Shown: positions 38,401-51,511, counted from the first letter of the stretch. The stretch: 64,000 nt of DNA from Chamaea fasciata (GCA_029207755.1 JARCOQ010000008.1:28571021-28635020); one strand, 5' to 3'. The notes: a model not told the origin generated them from the letters alone. A program made the numbers and translations.

Positions 38401-41400
38401 GTGAACTAATTTTATCCACCAGTTAATGGAGTGGAATTTCTTTTGGCTAAAAACAGTCATACACACCCTCAGCTTTTTGCCACTCTCTAGATGAGATGGT
38501 TTAAAAAAAGCCAAAACAGAACAACCACTTGGGACTCATTGAAAAAGAATGGTTTGGTATGCAAATAGCACATCTAGCATATCTAACCTTAACTGAGTGA
38601 TTGCTGGGAGTAATGTGCCCTACAGTTAGAAAAGCAGTGAGCTCTCAAAGTTAAACATGGGTTATGCTTTTGTTTAAAAAAAACAAACCAACTGATTATA
38701 GACTATTAAATTCAGCACAAATGAATTAACTGAACTCATCCTGTATTTTATCTTTGTGTTATTGTAGACTCATAATTAGACAGCCCTGCCAGCTTATTAA
38801 TGTGAAATAGCTTTTGTTGGGGCTTTTTTAGGTTCTGTAACTTCATAAACTGTTTGAAAAACCTTTTTCCTGGATCTGTGCAATACAAACAACCGGGATT
38901 GACACCCCTCTCTCTATTAATGTTACAGTTCATTAACCTCATTGTTCACAGCTTTACACTTGGTTGATTTGAACAGAATGATTGGAGCACAGCTCAGTAG
39001 TCCCATTGTTATCCCAGTGTCACTCAGACTGTTCAGAGTTTTGCATTGTTTTTTCGCATTTGCTTTCTGTTATTCATTATGGAAAGGGGCAGTAATGGGG
39101 AACATACATAACTGTTACATACTTGTGACCCTAGATAAGTTTGAAAGAGCGAGTGTGCATGGGAAGAAAGAGTGTTTTAGTGTTAATGTGTTCTACTTGT
39201 AAGAGGCTAAGCACAATCTGGAAGGTCCTTATAAGATTGTACTAGAGATCCCAGCTGAGTTTTGGAGCTGTTTCTTCACATGTGTCTTTAGTAGCACTCA
39301 CTGTGTTTTTAAGGAAGGGGAGCGTGATAACTTTACCTCAGTGTTCTGTGCAGCAAAGAAGCTAAATCAGTCTCGATATCTCACTAATGCATTAGTGTTA
39401 AAAAAGAGTGGAGGTTGTGAAAGAAGCTCTTAAGTATGTGACTTATTAGGTGGTTACTAATTGTGGAGAGATTTCACTAGCAAGTGCATCTTTTACTATT
39501 GATTTCCTGGCATGTTTGAGCAGCCATCAGTACCATACTGAATAAATGGAATGTATTGAGATAAAGACTAAGTATAACAAGACAATATTTATGTGAACTG
39601 GAGGAAAGTTTTCTTTTTGCTAACCCTTGTGCTGAAACATTTACAATGCTTTGTCTTTTTAGAAAACAGAAATGACATTTTGTGATTTGCTTCAGCAATC
39701 TCTTGAGCTAGAAGCCACTGACAAATGAGATTATTATTTTACTGAATTTCTGAAGGCACTGCTTTGACCTGTGATATCTTTTTTTGATCTGCTTTGCAGC
39801 TCCTCATCAGCGTCTGGAACCTGTGACTCTGCCAGGAATTGTCTCATTTGTGCTTAGTCTGTTATGTGGAGCTTTGAATTTAATCCGTGGCTTCCATGCC
39901 ATAGAAAGCCTTCTCCAGGTATTGCACATGTTTATGAATTTAAAAGTTATGCATTGTAGCAATCACAATTTTCATTTTGGAAGATGCTGTATGAGCTGAG
40001 TTGTGCCAGTTTTATTTCAGAATACTGTTTGTGAGGTCAGGTCTCTGTTATAGAACCTGAATTGTTTGTGATCTGTGCATCCTCCTCAAGTGTGCTGCCT
40101 CATTCATCGAGGCTGGGAGTTTCAGCAGCAGTGGAAGGTGGGTGGCCAGCTCCTTTCCTGGTACCTTGGTAGCAGTGAGGATGTGAACAAAATGTTCTGT
40201 TTTCTAAATTTATGCCAGGGTATGATGCATTTCATTTCTATAGATGCTATTTAAAAACACTTGAGTGAAATGATGAACAGTTTTAAAAATCTGGGCAGTT
40301 TTTTTGAAAAATCCACAGAGAGGGAATCTTTAAACAGGTTTTGTAAAATTTTTAGAGAACTTTTGTAGTTTTTCTGTTTGTATTTAATCAACCTTATTTC
40401 TCATTGTGTATTGAAAGGATTGGTGTCGGGAAGTTTCACGTGATTTCTTCTAAACTCCCCTCACCAAACAACCTCCCCCAAACCCTTTTTTTTATCTGTA
40501 AAATCTCTATGACTCTCCCAGTAGCCTTTGAGTTTCTTTCTATTCCATTTCTTATGCTGGTTGTATTCCCACTAGTGCTGCAGTGTCACTAATAATTGTT
40601 TATGCTCTCAAGCAATTCAGGTGAATATGCTGGTAGTACTTGGCAGGCATGCACAGAAAGTTCATGTGTGTTGCCATAAAAAAACCAAACACTTCCTTAC
40701 CATTTAATGCCTGTTATTGTGGTGATAGACATAGAAACTAAAAAGCCCATGGAAGTTTTCTGAGAGAAAATGGTAATCCTCGTGCTTGGCTGGTAGATAG
40801 TCTTTTTATTCAAATGTAGCTGGACTTCATAGAGTCATTTAGGTTGGAAAAGACCTGAGTCCAACCATAACCCAGCACTGCCAAGTTCACTAAACCATGT
40901 TCCAAAGTGCCACATCTACAAGGCTTTTAAAATTCCTTCAGGGGTGGTGACTCAACCACTTCCCTGGGCAGCTTGACAGCCCTTTCAGTGAAGAAATTTT
41001 TCCCCTGGTGCAACATGAGGCCATTTCCTCTCATCTTAACCTCTGTTACCTGTAAGAAGAGCTCAACCCCCACCTTGCTACAGCTTACTTTCAGGTAGTT
41101 GCAGGGAGCAGTGAATTCTCTCCCAAGCCTCTTCTCCAGGCTAAACAGCCCCAGTTTCCTCAACTGCTCCTTGTAAGTCTTGGTCTCTTGGCCTTTCAGC
41201 AGCCAACTGCAATATTCTTGATACTTAATGGATACTTTTTTAGGGAAATAAGGTAAAGAAGAATACCTGTATTGCAGTTATCTTACATTGTATTGATATA
41301 ATTGAATAAACAGTACTGTTGAGTCTCAGCATTTTGTGAAGACTAGTGGATAGGTAACAAGGTTAATGCAAATGTTCCATGCTAGGTCCTTCATTTTGAG

Positions 41401-44400
41401 TTGTCTTTGGTTTGTTTTTTAAGGAAAGACCAAGTGAACCTACATCTCTACTTCATCTCTAGGTTTTTCTGTGTTTTGCACAATTCTCTGAGTTAATAAA
41501 TAGGAATGATTTTAAAGTATGCTGTAGTACAAATAGTACTGAACAGATTTCTGTTGGTTAGTGTGACGTTGCTAAAACTTACTTTATTACCTTTCTGCAG
41601 CTGATTTTTTAAAAATAACGCCAGTGTTAGATTAATCTATTTAAGTGATGACAGGACATCCAGTTAATTTTATTCTCTATGTTATTGCATCTGGAGGTAA
41701 TAGATTGCAGTACAGATGGAAGATAATTTTCGTTTCTGACAAATGAGGCACACTAAAAATCCATTAAAATTTCTCTTAATTTACTTTATTATGGAAAAAT
41801 CCACAAGGTCTAGGGAGAAGTAATCCAAAACACAATTAATGGAACGTGTTCTGAGAAGTCATTCAAAAGCATCACTCTGAATTACTGTTTGCTTTATAAT
41901 CAGTGGTTTTATTTGGCTGTTAATAAAATTCTGTTACAATCTGTAACTGTACTCCACCAAATATGCAGTGGCACTGGGGAAAAGACTTACTGGGTAGAAG
42001 TTACTGCATTGTGTATGTAATTTGTATGTGCAGACAAGAGAAGTTTTTCCTGGTCAGCACAGGACATGGAAATGCTCACACTTGTGAATGGGCCACCATC
42101 TTCTCAAGTGATATTTGCTCTCAAGGACAAACATTTGCATGAATAGCCATTGTTTTCCTAGGGAAGTTTTTGGTGGTTGCAGGGGTTTGCAGAAATGTAG
42201 TTAGAATAGTTATTGAGTATGGAAATGTACTCTGCTCAGCTCTGTAGGAATTATGACAACCCATTTGAATAACTTAGAGGATTTGTTTTGTTTTCTAAAC
42301 ACATAGTAGAAAAATCTGTCACTTCAAGGAAGTTTTTCCATCTTTCTTTCAAGAGAACCCTATTTTCCAAATCTCTCTGATAAATTCTTGTGCTGCTGTT
42401 TGCTCTCACTGCATGAGCACAGAGATGTCTTCGTTATTCTGTGTGTAGAGTTTTACCCCACCCTAGTGGCCAGTTTGGGTCCTTTCCTGTTACCTCGTTT
42501 CCATTTTGTGAAGCTTTAGGAAGGCACAATTCTACCAAGTTGCTATTAAAGGTAGTTACCCGTGTTTAGACTTGAATTTTCAAAGGCATCTGGAGAAGGT
42601 AAATATCCAGTGTTACAGCAGGACTTCTTTAAAGCAAAAATCTTGGCAAGAGTTGTTTGTTGTGAATAAACATTTTGGTCAGACTCCAGATCATGATTTT
42701 TTTGCAGATGTGTCAGTAAGCACTGATTAGTCCTAATTCTTGGTTTAGTGTGGTGAAGGAATTGCTTTAAATCCCTGTGTGAAACTATTTTAACATTCAT
42801 AATTTTCATACTGTAAATGCCTGGTATTTCACTTGTTTCATTGTAAAACATGGCTTTTTGTTTTATTCTTGCAGAATGAAGGTGAAGATTTCAGCTATGT
42901 TATTGCATTTTTTCTCGGAACGGCAGCCTGTTTGTACCAGGTGTGGTTTTCTGTTTGCATAATTCATTAGAGTTTAGAAACATGACCCAGTCATGCATAA
43001 GTGTCACCATGTTTTCTTAAATGTCACAGATACTTGAATAGGGTAATTGTAAAAAATATTTTCTGCTTTATTTTTTTTTCATTAATCATAAAACTGTCAT
43101 GTAGTAGTAGATTGATACAAAGAGCTTCTGTTTGCTGGCATTTTTTCTCCAGCTGGATGATTAAGATATTTAATTAAGACAATTATCTCTAAAGTCGCAA
43201 GCAGTGAAGGTTATATTATTTTCTTGAAATAATAGTTTCACAGTTCAAGTAGACGTAACCATCTGAATAAATAGCTTACAGCTTCTTCACTTTGGGCAGA
43301 TTTGAAGTAAATACAGTAATACCTAAGCATTGCACCCTGGAATTTTCCTCACTTTCTACTTTAATGTGCGTCTCCTTCCTTTTGAAAGCTTGTGGCCACT
43401 TTTCACTGTTTTCCTGCCTGACACTTCCCCTTGGTTTTCTTGTGTGGCAGTTTTCCATTTCTGCATCTGAATTTGACTTTCCTTTATGATTTATAGCAAG
43501 GTCCCCACTGGCATCTGTCATTCAGTGACACTGCTATTACATTAGCCTGTGTCTATGTCTCTCACGCTCAGTTGCTGTTATTATAATTACTTTGACTTTC
43601 AATCTTAGACTTGTGGAGTATGCAGTTTTTACTTGTTTCTGTTTGCCAGTGTTTAGTACTGTGTCAGACAGTAATATAAGAAAATGCCTTTCTATCAGTC
43701 TTTTGTTCAGGTTATCTGTAATCTTCATTCTCTACAATTTATCTCTAGCAAAACGTGGCAGTGTGACTTGTGTTCTTCACCACTTGTTGACTTTCCATCA
43801 ACTTCTGTGTTAAGTAATTTAGATTGGTGTTAATTTTCCGTGCCAACAGTCTGTTTCTGTTCCCTATCAGATAAAGTAGAGCTCCTCCATTCTTTTTTTG
43901 TGTAAAAAAATACACTTTCCCCTCCTCTACCAAACTGTCAACTTATTCTTTATAAAGTATTCGTGTCTGTCCATTGATCCATGAGAATGTGTGTCTTTCC
44001 TCCACTGTTTGCCTTGAACAGAGGTGTCTGAAAGAAAAATTCATGCAACTTGGAGTGTAGGCTTTTTATTAATATTCAAAATACATCTCTTGAAACTCTG
44101 TTTCGCTCCCTCTGGTATCGTTCCTGCAATATGTGATTGGTCAGTTTTCAGAATTGAGGGATGTTGGTTCTCTGGCTTCTTCTGATGTTCTTTGGCTGAG
44201 TTAAGAGCTCAGGACATTAATTCCTTGCGTTGCATGACAACACATTTCACTGTCATTCACCCACCTGGTGTCCATCATGCTGTATTGTCTTCTGTTAATA
44301 ACCACACAGCAGTGTGTCTCTAGTTCCCAAGAAATGTTTATATCTCAGGTGTGCTGGCAAAAGAACAAGACTTACATGGAATAGGATGTTTTAAGCTCAC

Positions 44401-46375
44401 TGACATGGTAACCCTTCCCTTTAGTAGTAGAAAAACAACCCTCAGGAGTTTCATAACAGTACTTGTTATAGTAAGCTGTTAAAACTGCAGTGTTTTGGCC
44501 TTTTGGCTGTTTTTTGGCCTTTTTATCTGTTCTGTAAGGGGCATATCCAGTAGTTCAGAGCTAGACCAATGAAAGATACGCTTCAGAATGAATTTAAAAC
44601 AGTTGTTCAGTAAAATTCACAGTTATGTGACATCATGTTATAGTAACATATTTAAACTACTGTTTTAAAGACTTTATTAAACATTTTGATGAAGCATATC
44701 CTGACTCTTATTTTAATCTTGGAAGCAGTCACACTTGTTCATACATTGTCAGTGGAAGTGACAACACTAGGAAATTATTTCAATTCTTATTGCTGAGATA
44801 CCAGTACCAACTAATTGCTCTTTTAGATATGATTTGTAAAGTTGTCAGCACAAGTAGGTTGCATTTACTCTGCTCAAAATGGCCAAGCAGGTTCAGAACA
44901 CTTCTGTCTAGATTCTGAAACATGCAGATTATTCATCTCTAGTTTTACTCTGCTTTGGAGGAAGGACATACAAATCTTACTGGTGGTGCTAGTCCTCACC
45001 TCTCTGACAATATTTAGATATCCAGACACTACAAATAGCTTTGCTGCTCTCAGCCACACTTGCAGTGGAAATACATGCTTTATAACAAAGTGGTAGAGTT
45101 CAAATGGAATATAAAGTATCCTCAGTAAATTGCATTGTTCAGTTGCCCTTTTTTGAGGAACATGAAAAATGAAAAGAAAATTAAGTAGAGGTTTTTTTGA
45201 CTGATAAAACATGGCAAATGCCCAGGAAGATCAGAAATGGCACTTAGATAATCTGATGATGGATGCTGTTAAATCTGTGTGACTATAGTTATAAATCCAC
45301 TGGGAACAGATTTGGAATAGAAAGTAAGCATAAATACTATTGTTGTCTACCTTAAAGCTCAGAAAAAAACTTCCTTCAGCAGAAATGACCTGATTCCAGG
45401 GAAGGAGCAAAGGATTTTTTTTTAAATTTTGTAGCAGTTAAGGGAGTAGTTCAAACAATAGAAAAAATAAAAATAATGTCTGGGTAAAAGCTGTGTCCTT
45501 TTAGAGATAAAAACTGAGCCAAAAGAACAGATTTCCAGTTACAGTAAGAAGAAGACTGAGTAGGGAACTATGGGCAGTCTTGCCAGGCTGTGTTACACCA
45601 CAGTGGGCAGAACATTGCCTAAAATGTGGTAGAATTACAGCAGAGTAGTTGTGTCCCTTTTCAAATGTGATCAGTCCTGCAGCAGCTGAAGCAGGGCAGT
45701 GGGTGTGGGCCTCTGCATCTGCCAGGGAACCCTCAGCATCACCCCTGACAGGACTCTGGGAGCTGTCTGGGGGATTGCCTCGTGCTGAGCTCTGGGTATT
45801 GTCCTGTCCTTCCCATTACGTTCCTGAACAAGACTTCTCTTGTTCCTTCTCCACTGCTTGGGTAGAACAGAGTTGATTCTGACCAGAGATTGCCAGGAAC
45901 ATCCACTGTCTTTTGTCACGGGCCACTCATTGCAGGCTATAATTATTATGAGAGAATTGTTGTCAGAGAGGGCTTAATGCAAGCAAAATATCATCTTGTT
46001 TTGATACCAGGTACTCTTCATCCTTACATGACTGCTGAATTGGTACTGTTCTTCCATGTTTGATTCAGACTTTATCTGGTCACTGAAAAAATCGCAGCCC
46101 AAACCAAGTAAGTTTTTCTTCAGTAGAAGTTATTTTCCATGAGGTAACCTGATTTCTTTTTTATTTCCTGACAGTGTTACCTGTTTGTGTACTACACAGG
46201 CTGGAGGAATGCCAAATCCTTCCTGACCTTCGGCTTGATCTGCCTGTGTAACATGTACCTGTATGAGCTGCGCAACCTGTGGCAGCTCTTCTTCCATGTG
46301 ACTGTGGGAGCTTTTTCCACCTTACAAATCCGACTGCGACAACCACAGGGAAAGTCCCCTGATTACAACGTCTGA
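32241..46375 (+). CDS. SEC22A: SEC22A, ER vesicle-trafficking longin protein (complete)
   Basis: Membrane protein of the ER and early secretory pathway. Coding exons 32241-32422, 33748-33911, 34988-35182, 39800-39918, 42875-42940 and 46175-46375 sum to 927 nt, giving 308 residues; human has 307 as I recall. Intron phases are 2, 1, 1, 0, 0 and every join keeps frame. Residues 1 to about 130 form the profilin-like longin domain ([11 protein letters not shown] start, [15 protein letters not shown]). A variable linker (about 130-185) follows, then four hydrophobic segments: [47 protein letters not shown] and [12 protein letters not shown]. As in other SEC22A and SEC22C proteins, no SNARE coiled coil is seen, unlike SEC22B, so a direct fusion role is doubtful. 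It ends DYNV. The linker is the most divergent part. Identification is firm. Confidence 0.97.
32423..33747 (+). other. SEC22A: SEC22A intron 2
   Basis: 1.3 kb, GT/AG borders. Contains a CA/TA/GATA-like simple sequence patch at about 33475-33520. No other feature seen. Confidence 0.85.
33748..33911 (+). CDS. SEC22A: SEC22A exon 3, longin core
   Basis: 164 nt. The acceptor is ttctag; the first base completes Asn61. It encodes [18 protein letters not shown] through [16 protein letters not shown] to CFIEF and ends in phase 1 at the donor gtaagg. The residues match the conserved longin core. Confidence 0.95.
33912..34987 (+). other. SEC22A: SEC22A intron 3
   Basis: 1.1 kb of AT-rich sequence with no feature recognised. 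Confidence 0.8.
34988..35182 (+). CDS. SEC22A: SEC22A exon 4, end of longin domain and linker
   Basis: 195 nt, phase 1 to phase 1. The acceptor is tgcacag and the donor gtaagt. It encodes [18 protein letters not shown], the conserved block [10 protein letters not shown], then a linker ([15 protein letters not shown]) that differs from the mammalian sequence. Confidence 0.95.
35183..39799 (+). other. SEC22A: SEC22A intron 4
   Basis: 4.6 kb. It contains a C12/T13 run at 35983-36007 followed by CAG, which mimics a splice acceptor but leads into no plausible exon. The GC-richer patch at 37380-37610 has overlapping open frames on both strands without protein character. Confidence 0.75.
35983..36007. 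repeat. Poly-C/poly-T run
   Basis: About 12 C followed by about 13 T; a low-complexity tract in intron 4. Confidence 0.9.
39800..39918 (+). CDS. SEC22A: SEC22A exon 5, first transmembrane segment
   Basis: 119 nt, acceptor tttgcag and donor gtattg; ends in phase 0. It encodes [11 protein letters not shown] then the hydrophobic stretch [18 protein letters not shown] and FHAIESLLQ. Confidence 0.95.
39919..42874 (+). other. SEC22A: SEC22A intron 5
   Basis: 3.0 kb; contains an antisense CR1 fragment (separate entry). Nothing else recognised. Confidence 0.8.
40828..41208 (-). mobile_element. CR1 LINE 3' fragment, antisense to SEC22A
   Basis: Reverse-complement CR1 tail. It starts with 'catagagtcatttaggttgg', then has 'cttccctgggcagc', 'tttttcccctggtg' and 'cttctccaggctaaacagcc' in the order expected for a minus-strand copy. 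It is about 380 bp, 5'-truncated. Confidence 0.92.
42875..42940 (+). CDS. SEC22A: SEC22A exon 6, second transmembrane segment
   Basis: 66 nt (22 codons, phase 0 at both ends), acceptor ttcttgcag and donor gtgtgg. It encodes [20 protein letters not shown] ending YQ. Being a multiple of three, its skipping would keep frame but remove a membrane span. Confidence 0.95.
42941..46174 (+). other. SEC22A: SEC22A intron 6
   Basis: 3.2 kb with no recognised exon or repeat family. Several short chance open frames occur. Confidence 0.8.
46175..46375 (+). CDS. SEC22A: SEC22A terminal coding exon
   Basis: Acceptor cctgacag; 66 codons then TGA at 46373-46375. It encodes [12 protein letters not shown], then two membrane spans ([17 protein letters not shown] and [13 protein letters not shown]) and the tail PDYNV. 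GC content rises clearly over the intron. Confidence 0.96.
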   Translation, partial: CYLFVYYTGWRNAKSFLTFGLICLCNMYLYELRNLWQLFFHVTVGAFSTLQIRLRQPQGKSPDYNV

Positions 46376-46504
46376 CAAGTCCTGGAACACTGAGACCAAA
46401 GTCTTGTTCCAGTAGTTACTCTCAGGAATGTAAAGCTGTTCTCCAAAAGAAGAAGCTGTCTGAATGGAGCTCTTTTTTTTTTTTTTCTTTTTTTTTTTTT
46501 TTTT

Positions 46505-46510
46505 AATAAA
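46505..46510 (+). terminator. SEC22A: SEC22A proximal polyadenylation signal AATAAA
   Basis: Canonical hexamer 130 nt after the stop, preceded immediately by a long U-rich tract. Confidence 0.65.
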
Positions 46511-46984
46511 TCAATGTAAGATGCCTGTGGACATTTTACACTTGGTGGTTGAACCTTTTTTTAAATTATTTTTTTATTTTTTATGAAAAGGACACAAAAG
46601 AATATGGGACTAGAGGAGGAGAGTGAAGCATATCCATGCAGTGAAATGTATGTAGAATGTGACTGGTGGCATAAAAAAGCTTTGTTCCTACGTTCATGGA
46701 GATAATCTGTTGTGGAATTATCTGATGGTATTACATGATCACATTATCTGATGGTAATGTGGAAGCACATTTGTACGTTAATGGAGGAATGTGTAGAGTA
46801 TGTTCTGCATATCCTGCAAGCTTTTCGCTTCCAAGGTCAGTTTTGCCTTTGTGAGGCAGTAGGGAATAGGCTAAATAAGTAATAATAATGCTATTGCATA
46901 TTAGCAAACTAGATGTGGAATATGTAAGATACTAAATTTTGGAATGTTTTGTTTCACATTGACAAATATGTGAATGTTTCCTTT

Positions 46985-46990
46985 ATTAAA
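46985..46990 (+). terminator. SEC22A: SEC22A distal polyadenylation signal ATTAAA
   Basis: Common variant hexamer; T/G-rich sequence follows within about 50 nt (ctgtggcgctctgtcttgtg). Confidence 0.4.
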
Positions 46991-47010
46991 ATGTAACCTG
47001 GAAACTCAGT

Positions 47011-50000
47011 TTCTGGGGATTGGCTTCACCTGTGGCGCTCTGTCTTGTGCTGTAAGTTCTTTAATGTGTTTTCATTCATGATTTTCTTTTAATTATTCTT
47101 TGAAAATGGTTTATGTAGATAGGGTTCATTTTTTGTAATTATTCAAAAAGTTCTGCCACTAAACCCAGGATTCTTGCACACTTCATGTGTTTGGACTCTG
47201 GAAGGGTTGAAAGGGAACGGATTGGTGAGTAAATGGAGTGACTTGCACCTGTTGGAATACTGTTCTTTTTAAATGTTCTTCCTTTCAGAAATGGATGAAT
47301 AATTAGCTCAAAGCTGAGACAGACAACTGGTGACAGGGAAATAATAAATCAATCTGATTAGTTTAAACATGCAATACAGGGATTGTGTTGATTCTTTGGG
47401 CTTTATGGATTGGGTATTTCTGTGCTAGGATAAAACCTCTGTGATCTAGTTGAGAGAACAATCCTATGCTCCTAAAGCTGGTGAATCAACCAGCAAACCC
47501 CAAACAACCATAGAGGAGCACCATCACATACACTGGGGTTTTATTTTTATATGACAGTTATTTATGATGATTTATAATGTACAAACAGATGTAGTTGTAA
47601 TCAGGCCTTAATGGCGGAGAGGTTGCAATGCTCTTGTGTTGCTGGATTTGGGAATTGGCAGAGCTTTGCTGTGGTATGAAATGTTGGCCCAGGCAAATTT
47701 TCTTGGGCATTTCATACCAAAATGTTATATTTTTAAAGAAGTTATTTGGTGTCAGATTTTATGACCAACAAAAAAGGAACTGGATATCTTACTTTTTAAA
47801 TTGATGGAGTATTAATTAAGAAAACTGTGCATAATACAACCAAGAAGAATTAGAGAATGAACCTGCAATGGGAAGTGTTGTGTCTCAGACTGCTGTCTGA
47901 GGTGAAGTCGTTTGGTGAGGAAACCCTTTGGTGTGCAGGGGCTGGTGCTTTGCAGTTAATTTTCTTCCCTCCCCACTCAGAGACAGGGAAGAAGAAGGTG
48001 TTTATGAACATGAGCAGCAAACAGCCTTTGCTTAGCACCAAGAATTGCTTGTATTAGCATCCAGTGCACCGTTCTGAAAAGATGAAGAGCAGTCCTTTAC
48101 CATTTAAAATCAGTCATAAAACAATAAGAGCTATTATGTTTTAAGTATAAAACCAGGTTTTATTTTGCTTATAGTGTCCATAAGAACCCTTACACCTGTC
48201 TTTTAACCTCCATTGATAAGCAGGGGAGCTACTATGAATGCCTCAAGTACTGCTTAGTTTTTAACTCAGGTTGTTGTGCACATACGGAATTTTTTGTTGC
48301 ATCATTTCTTCAGTTTATATGTTGGCAGAGAATTTTGTTTCCTCTGAAGCACCGTCCCTTCCTTCTATTCCCAAAGATCCATTTTTAAGGAATGAAAACT
48401 TCCTTTGTCATAGCATCTGGGGCCATTATTCCATTCCAGTTATGCTGGCATTAAACTAATTGCTGATTAGAAGGTATAATGAACAAATGCAACTGCCAGC
48501 GTAACAGAAAACAGTTGGGTTTTTGTTTGCTTGTTTTTATAGCACTGATAAAAATCCCATTTCGCGATGAAAAGTTAATGAGCGTGACTGTTTTCATTAT
48601 GTGGTATTACTAGGTGCTAAAAACATGGCTTCTTAGCCTGTTTTGACTGTAATATTAGAACTTGCTGACATTTGGGTGTGAGATCAGAACCACGATACAG
48701 CAGGCCGGGTTGGAGGTGAAAATTTATTGAAAATTCCCAGGATTTCTCAACCCTCAGGCAGGGGCTTCCCTGCTGATTTTACCAGATACTTGAGTTACCA
48801 GATTTAGGGAGATGAATTCAGCAAAGCTGATTACTCTCTTGAACAGCAGGCTTTACTTAAGTGTGAAGTGCAGATGGTCATTAGTGGTTGCTCGATTGTT
48901 CTGTGGCATTTCGTAGGAGCAGAGCCCATTTCATGCTGTATTTATAAAGGAAGACCTCCTGAAGGTTGGAACGGGTTCACCCCAACACCCACATCAGAAT
49001 GTTTATCCTTCACTAAGGTGTCACTGTATTCGCTTTCAGGAAGGAATGACCAAAGGCTTACCTGACTAACACAAGGTAGGTATGTAATGCCATTTCCAGT
49101 AGATGGCAATAGTTATTTGCATCTGGAATTCTCTGGTAAAAGATCTCTCTGGCCAGCTGCTTACAGGGAAGCTCGCCTGCAGCTGCTGTCCCCTGGAGTT
49201 TTTTATTGGAAGGCCAGTGCCGTGCTGCCCCAGCCGCCCTCGGGGCTGTCAGTGCTGGGCTCTCCTGCTGCGGGAACTCCCGGCTGGCACCCCGGCGCCT
49301 TTCCCAGCGGGAGCCACGGGTCAGGGCTGGCCCCAGCAGTGCAGCCACCTCACCTGCACTGCCAGGGCAGAGCAGGGCAGGCAGGGACTGAGAGGTGCTC
49401 AGGGACAGAGAATATACAGCTCTGCTTTATACAGGAAACTATCTGGCTCCCAAATGGCAGGAAAATATTGCTGCATGTGCCCCCCATCCTGCCTGAAATT
49501 CAGTTTTCTCAGTCCTCCCCCCACCTCCCCAGAGCCTACTTGCTTCTTCAGTTGCAAGGACAGAGCAGGTCCAGAGCATGGAAACTTGAGTTTTTTCAGC
49601 TTAAAACAGCTGAGCTGCCCTTTTCCCAGCAGCATCCCAAGCTTGCTCTCTCTGACAACTCCTGAACTTCAGTCTGGAAGTGATGGTGCCGCGAGGAGCA
49701 GTTGGGGAACTTAACAGAATGAAAATATTTGCCTCTGGGCATACTTTTGGCCAGGTGCTGGTGTCTGTGGATGTTGTGTAACACATACTCAGCCAAGCCA
49801 GAGATATTTGCAGTGAAGGACACACTTATAAGAAATTCAGTGTGTCCCAAATGTATCATTTTATTAAGTGCAAGCAGATACTTGGTGTAGCCAGATCTGT
49901 GTTGGGGAGAAGTGGCTAAGCACCTTAGAATTCATCAAAATGCTTTCCGGGTGGGAAAAAGATGCATTTGGGGAAAACTATTCAGCCAGTCTGTGTACAG

Positions 50001-50819
50001 TGATTGAAATGAGAGGGCCCAGCATAGGAGACTCCTGCCTTTCCTCCCCTGGGGCATACCCTTCTCCACATAGTTAAAAAAGTTGGTTGCATCAGCCAGT
50101 GTCCTAAATTGCTGTTTGTATGATTATTTAAGAGAGCATAGAAAGTATTAAATTAAATTCTCCAGCAATTTTCATAAAGACTGATACCTTAAATACTTCA
50201 TGGCTTTTTGTTCCTGCAGCTGTGTTCTCAGTACACTCATAAAATCCCTCCTAACCTGTAACAGATTGTAGGGCATTTGGTTTTTAGCTGCCTGTGTTTT
50301 GTCTTCTCAACTAAGAGAAGTCAGCTGGAAGCTGCAGGGTTTTGTTTCTCAGCTCTACCTAAAGCTCCTGTTAATTGTACAGTCACCTGTAGTGTTTACT
50401 TTTACCTGTAAAGATTGAAGGTGTTGCATTAGCAGCATTGCTGTCTCCTTCCAGTGTCCTTGAGGGGACAAGTACTGAGATACCTGGGGAGTTCTTTGGC
50501 AAAGGTGATGTGCTTTTGCAAATACAAACTTTTTTTTTTTTTTTTTTTTTAAAGGACATACACACAAATTTAAGCTGTTCAGTTATGCCAGTATATTTTG
50601 TAAGCTGTCCTGAGACTGATTCCAAGGGCAGTTGGGAGCACAGGAAGGACCCAGGGGATGTTTGCTGGGCAGCCAAGCCCTTGGGGCTCTAAACGGGACA
50701 GTGCAAAAGACCAGGGCATCCATCGGTGCCAGACAAGACCTGGATGTTTCTTTTTGCAGATCCAGCATCTCCTACACAACACTCTCCACCAGCCAAATGC
50801 AGCTAAAATAAAACAGAGA
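47011..50819. other. SEC22A-ADCY5 convergent spacer, no gene seen
   Basis: 3.8 kb between the two 3' ends. A GC-richer patch at 49140-49400 creates overlapping open frames of about 190-200 codons in two plus frames, with no conserved motif. A T-run lies at 50530-50550. No gene is supported. Confidence 0.6.
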
Positions 50820-50840
50820 CACTTTACCAGTGAAACAGTG

Positions 50841-50846
50841 TTTAAT
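50841..50846 (-). terminator. ADCY5: ADCY5 candidate polyadenylation signal ATTAAA
   Basis: Reads ATTAAA on the minus strand, with a GT/T-rich element 20-40 nt downstream. A canonical AATAAA further upstream in the transcript (51506-51511) may give a shorter form. Confidence 0.4.
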
Positions 50847-51505
50847 ATAGTTAAATTACTTAAATAGATTTCAATTTCCATGGGAAATCATAACTGTATC
50901 CATTTTTGCAAGATCCAGAGTAAAGAGTGTGTGAATACCCCTTGAAATGATCATGACACACTGTCAACAATCACAGCTAGAGATACTGGGGACTTGAAAT
51001 TTCATTGACAACACAACTTCATAAGATGAATCAAAAGTTAAGAAGACTGCAGACTTTTGGAAAGCAGAAAGCAAACCTAAAACCAAGTGTATGGCATGAA
51101 GGTAATGAAACTCAGTGAGGGACAAAGGGGATGGGAAGTGGAGGAGGGGAGAAAGGCATAACAGCGTGATGCAACTTAAGTATTTTGCAAACCAGGAAAG
51201 ATGTAAAGGAGCAAAAGTATAGTACAAGGGCAGACTTGGCAGTTTTACAGAAGTCAATATACTATACTTTTCAGAGATGTTTCCTAGTGGAAGGGAGAAG
51301 GAAAGGGGCAGTGCCATTTAAGCTCATGTTTAAATGGCTTAATGCTCAGGTCATGCTTAGCAATACAGCAAATTAAGTAAGACAGGTCCATGGATTTTCA
51401 CTTATTCTCATTGTCGAGTAGGAAAAAGAAATCGCCACCATCATAGTGCAATCATTATGCTGTGAGTACTACAATAATTCTGCCCTGAGAAGAGTGGAAA
51501 ACAAG

Positions 51506-51511
51506 TTTATT
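51506..51511 (-). terminator. ADCY5: ADCY5 candidate proximal polyadenylation signal AATAAA
   Basis: TTTATT on the plus strand, AATAAA in the transcript, 1.8 kb after the stop codon. Confidence 0.35.

Larger units (their letters stand above)
46376..47010 (+). other. SEC22A: SEC22A 3' UTR
   Basis: Begins after TGA. It holds a T14-C-T17 tract at 46473-46504 placed directly against an AATAAA, and a second possible signal (ATTAAA, 46985-46990) followed by GT-rich sequence. The end of the transcript is inferred. Confidence 0.6.

Noticed and set aside
49087..49714. Overlapping plus-strand open frames of 192 and 203 codons
   Set aside because: Two different frames are open over the same GC-rich patch and a minus frame too. 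No domain, splice or promoter context; this is typical of chance openness.
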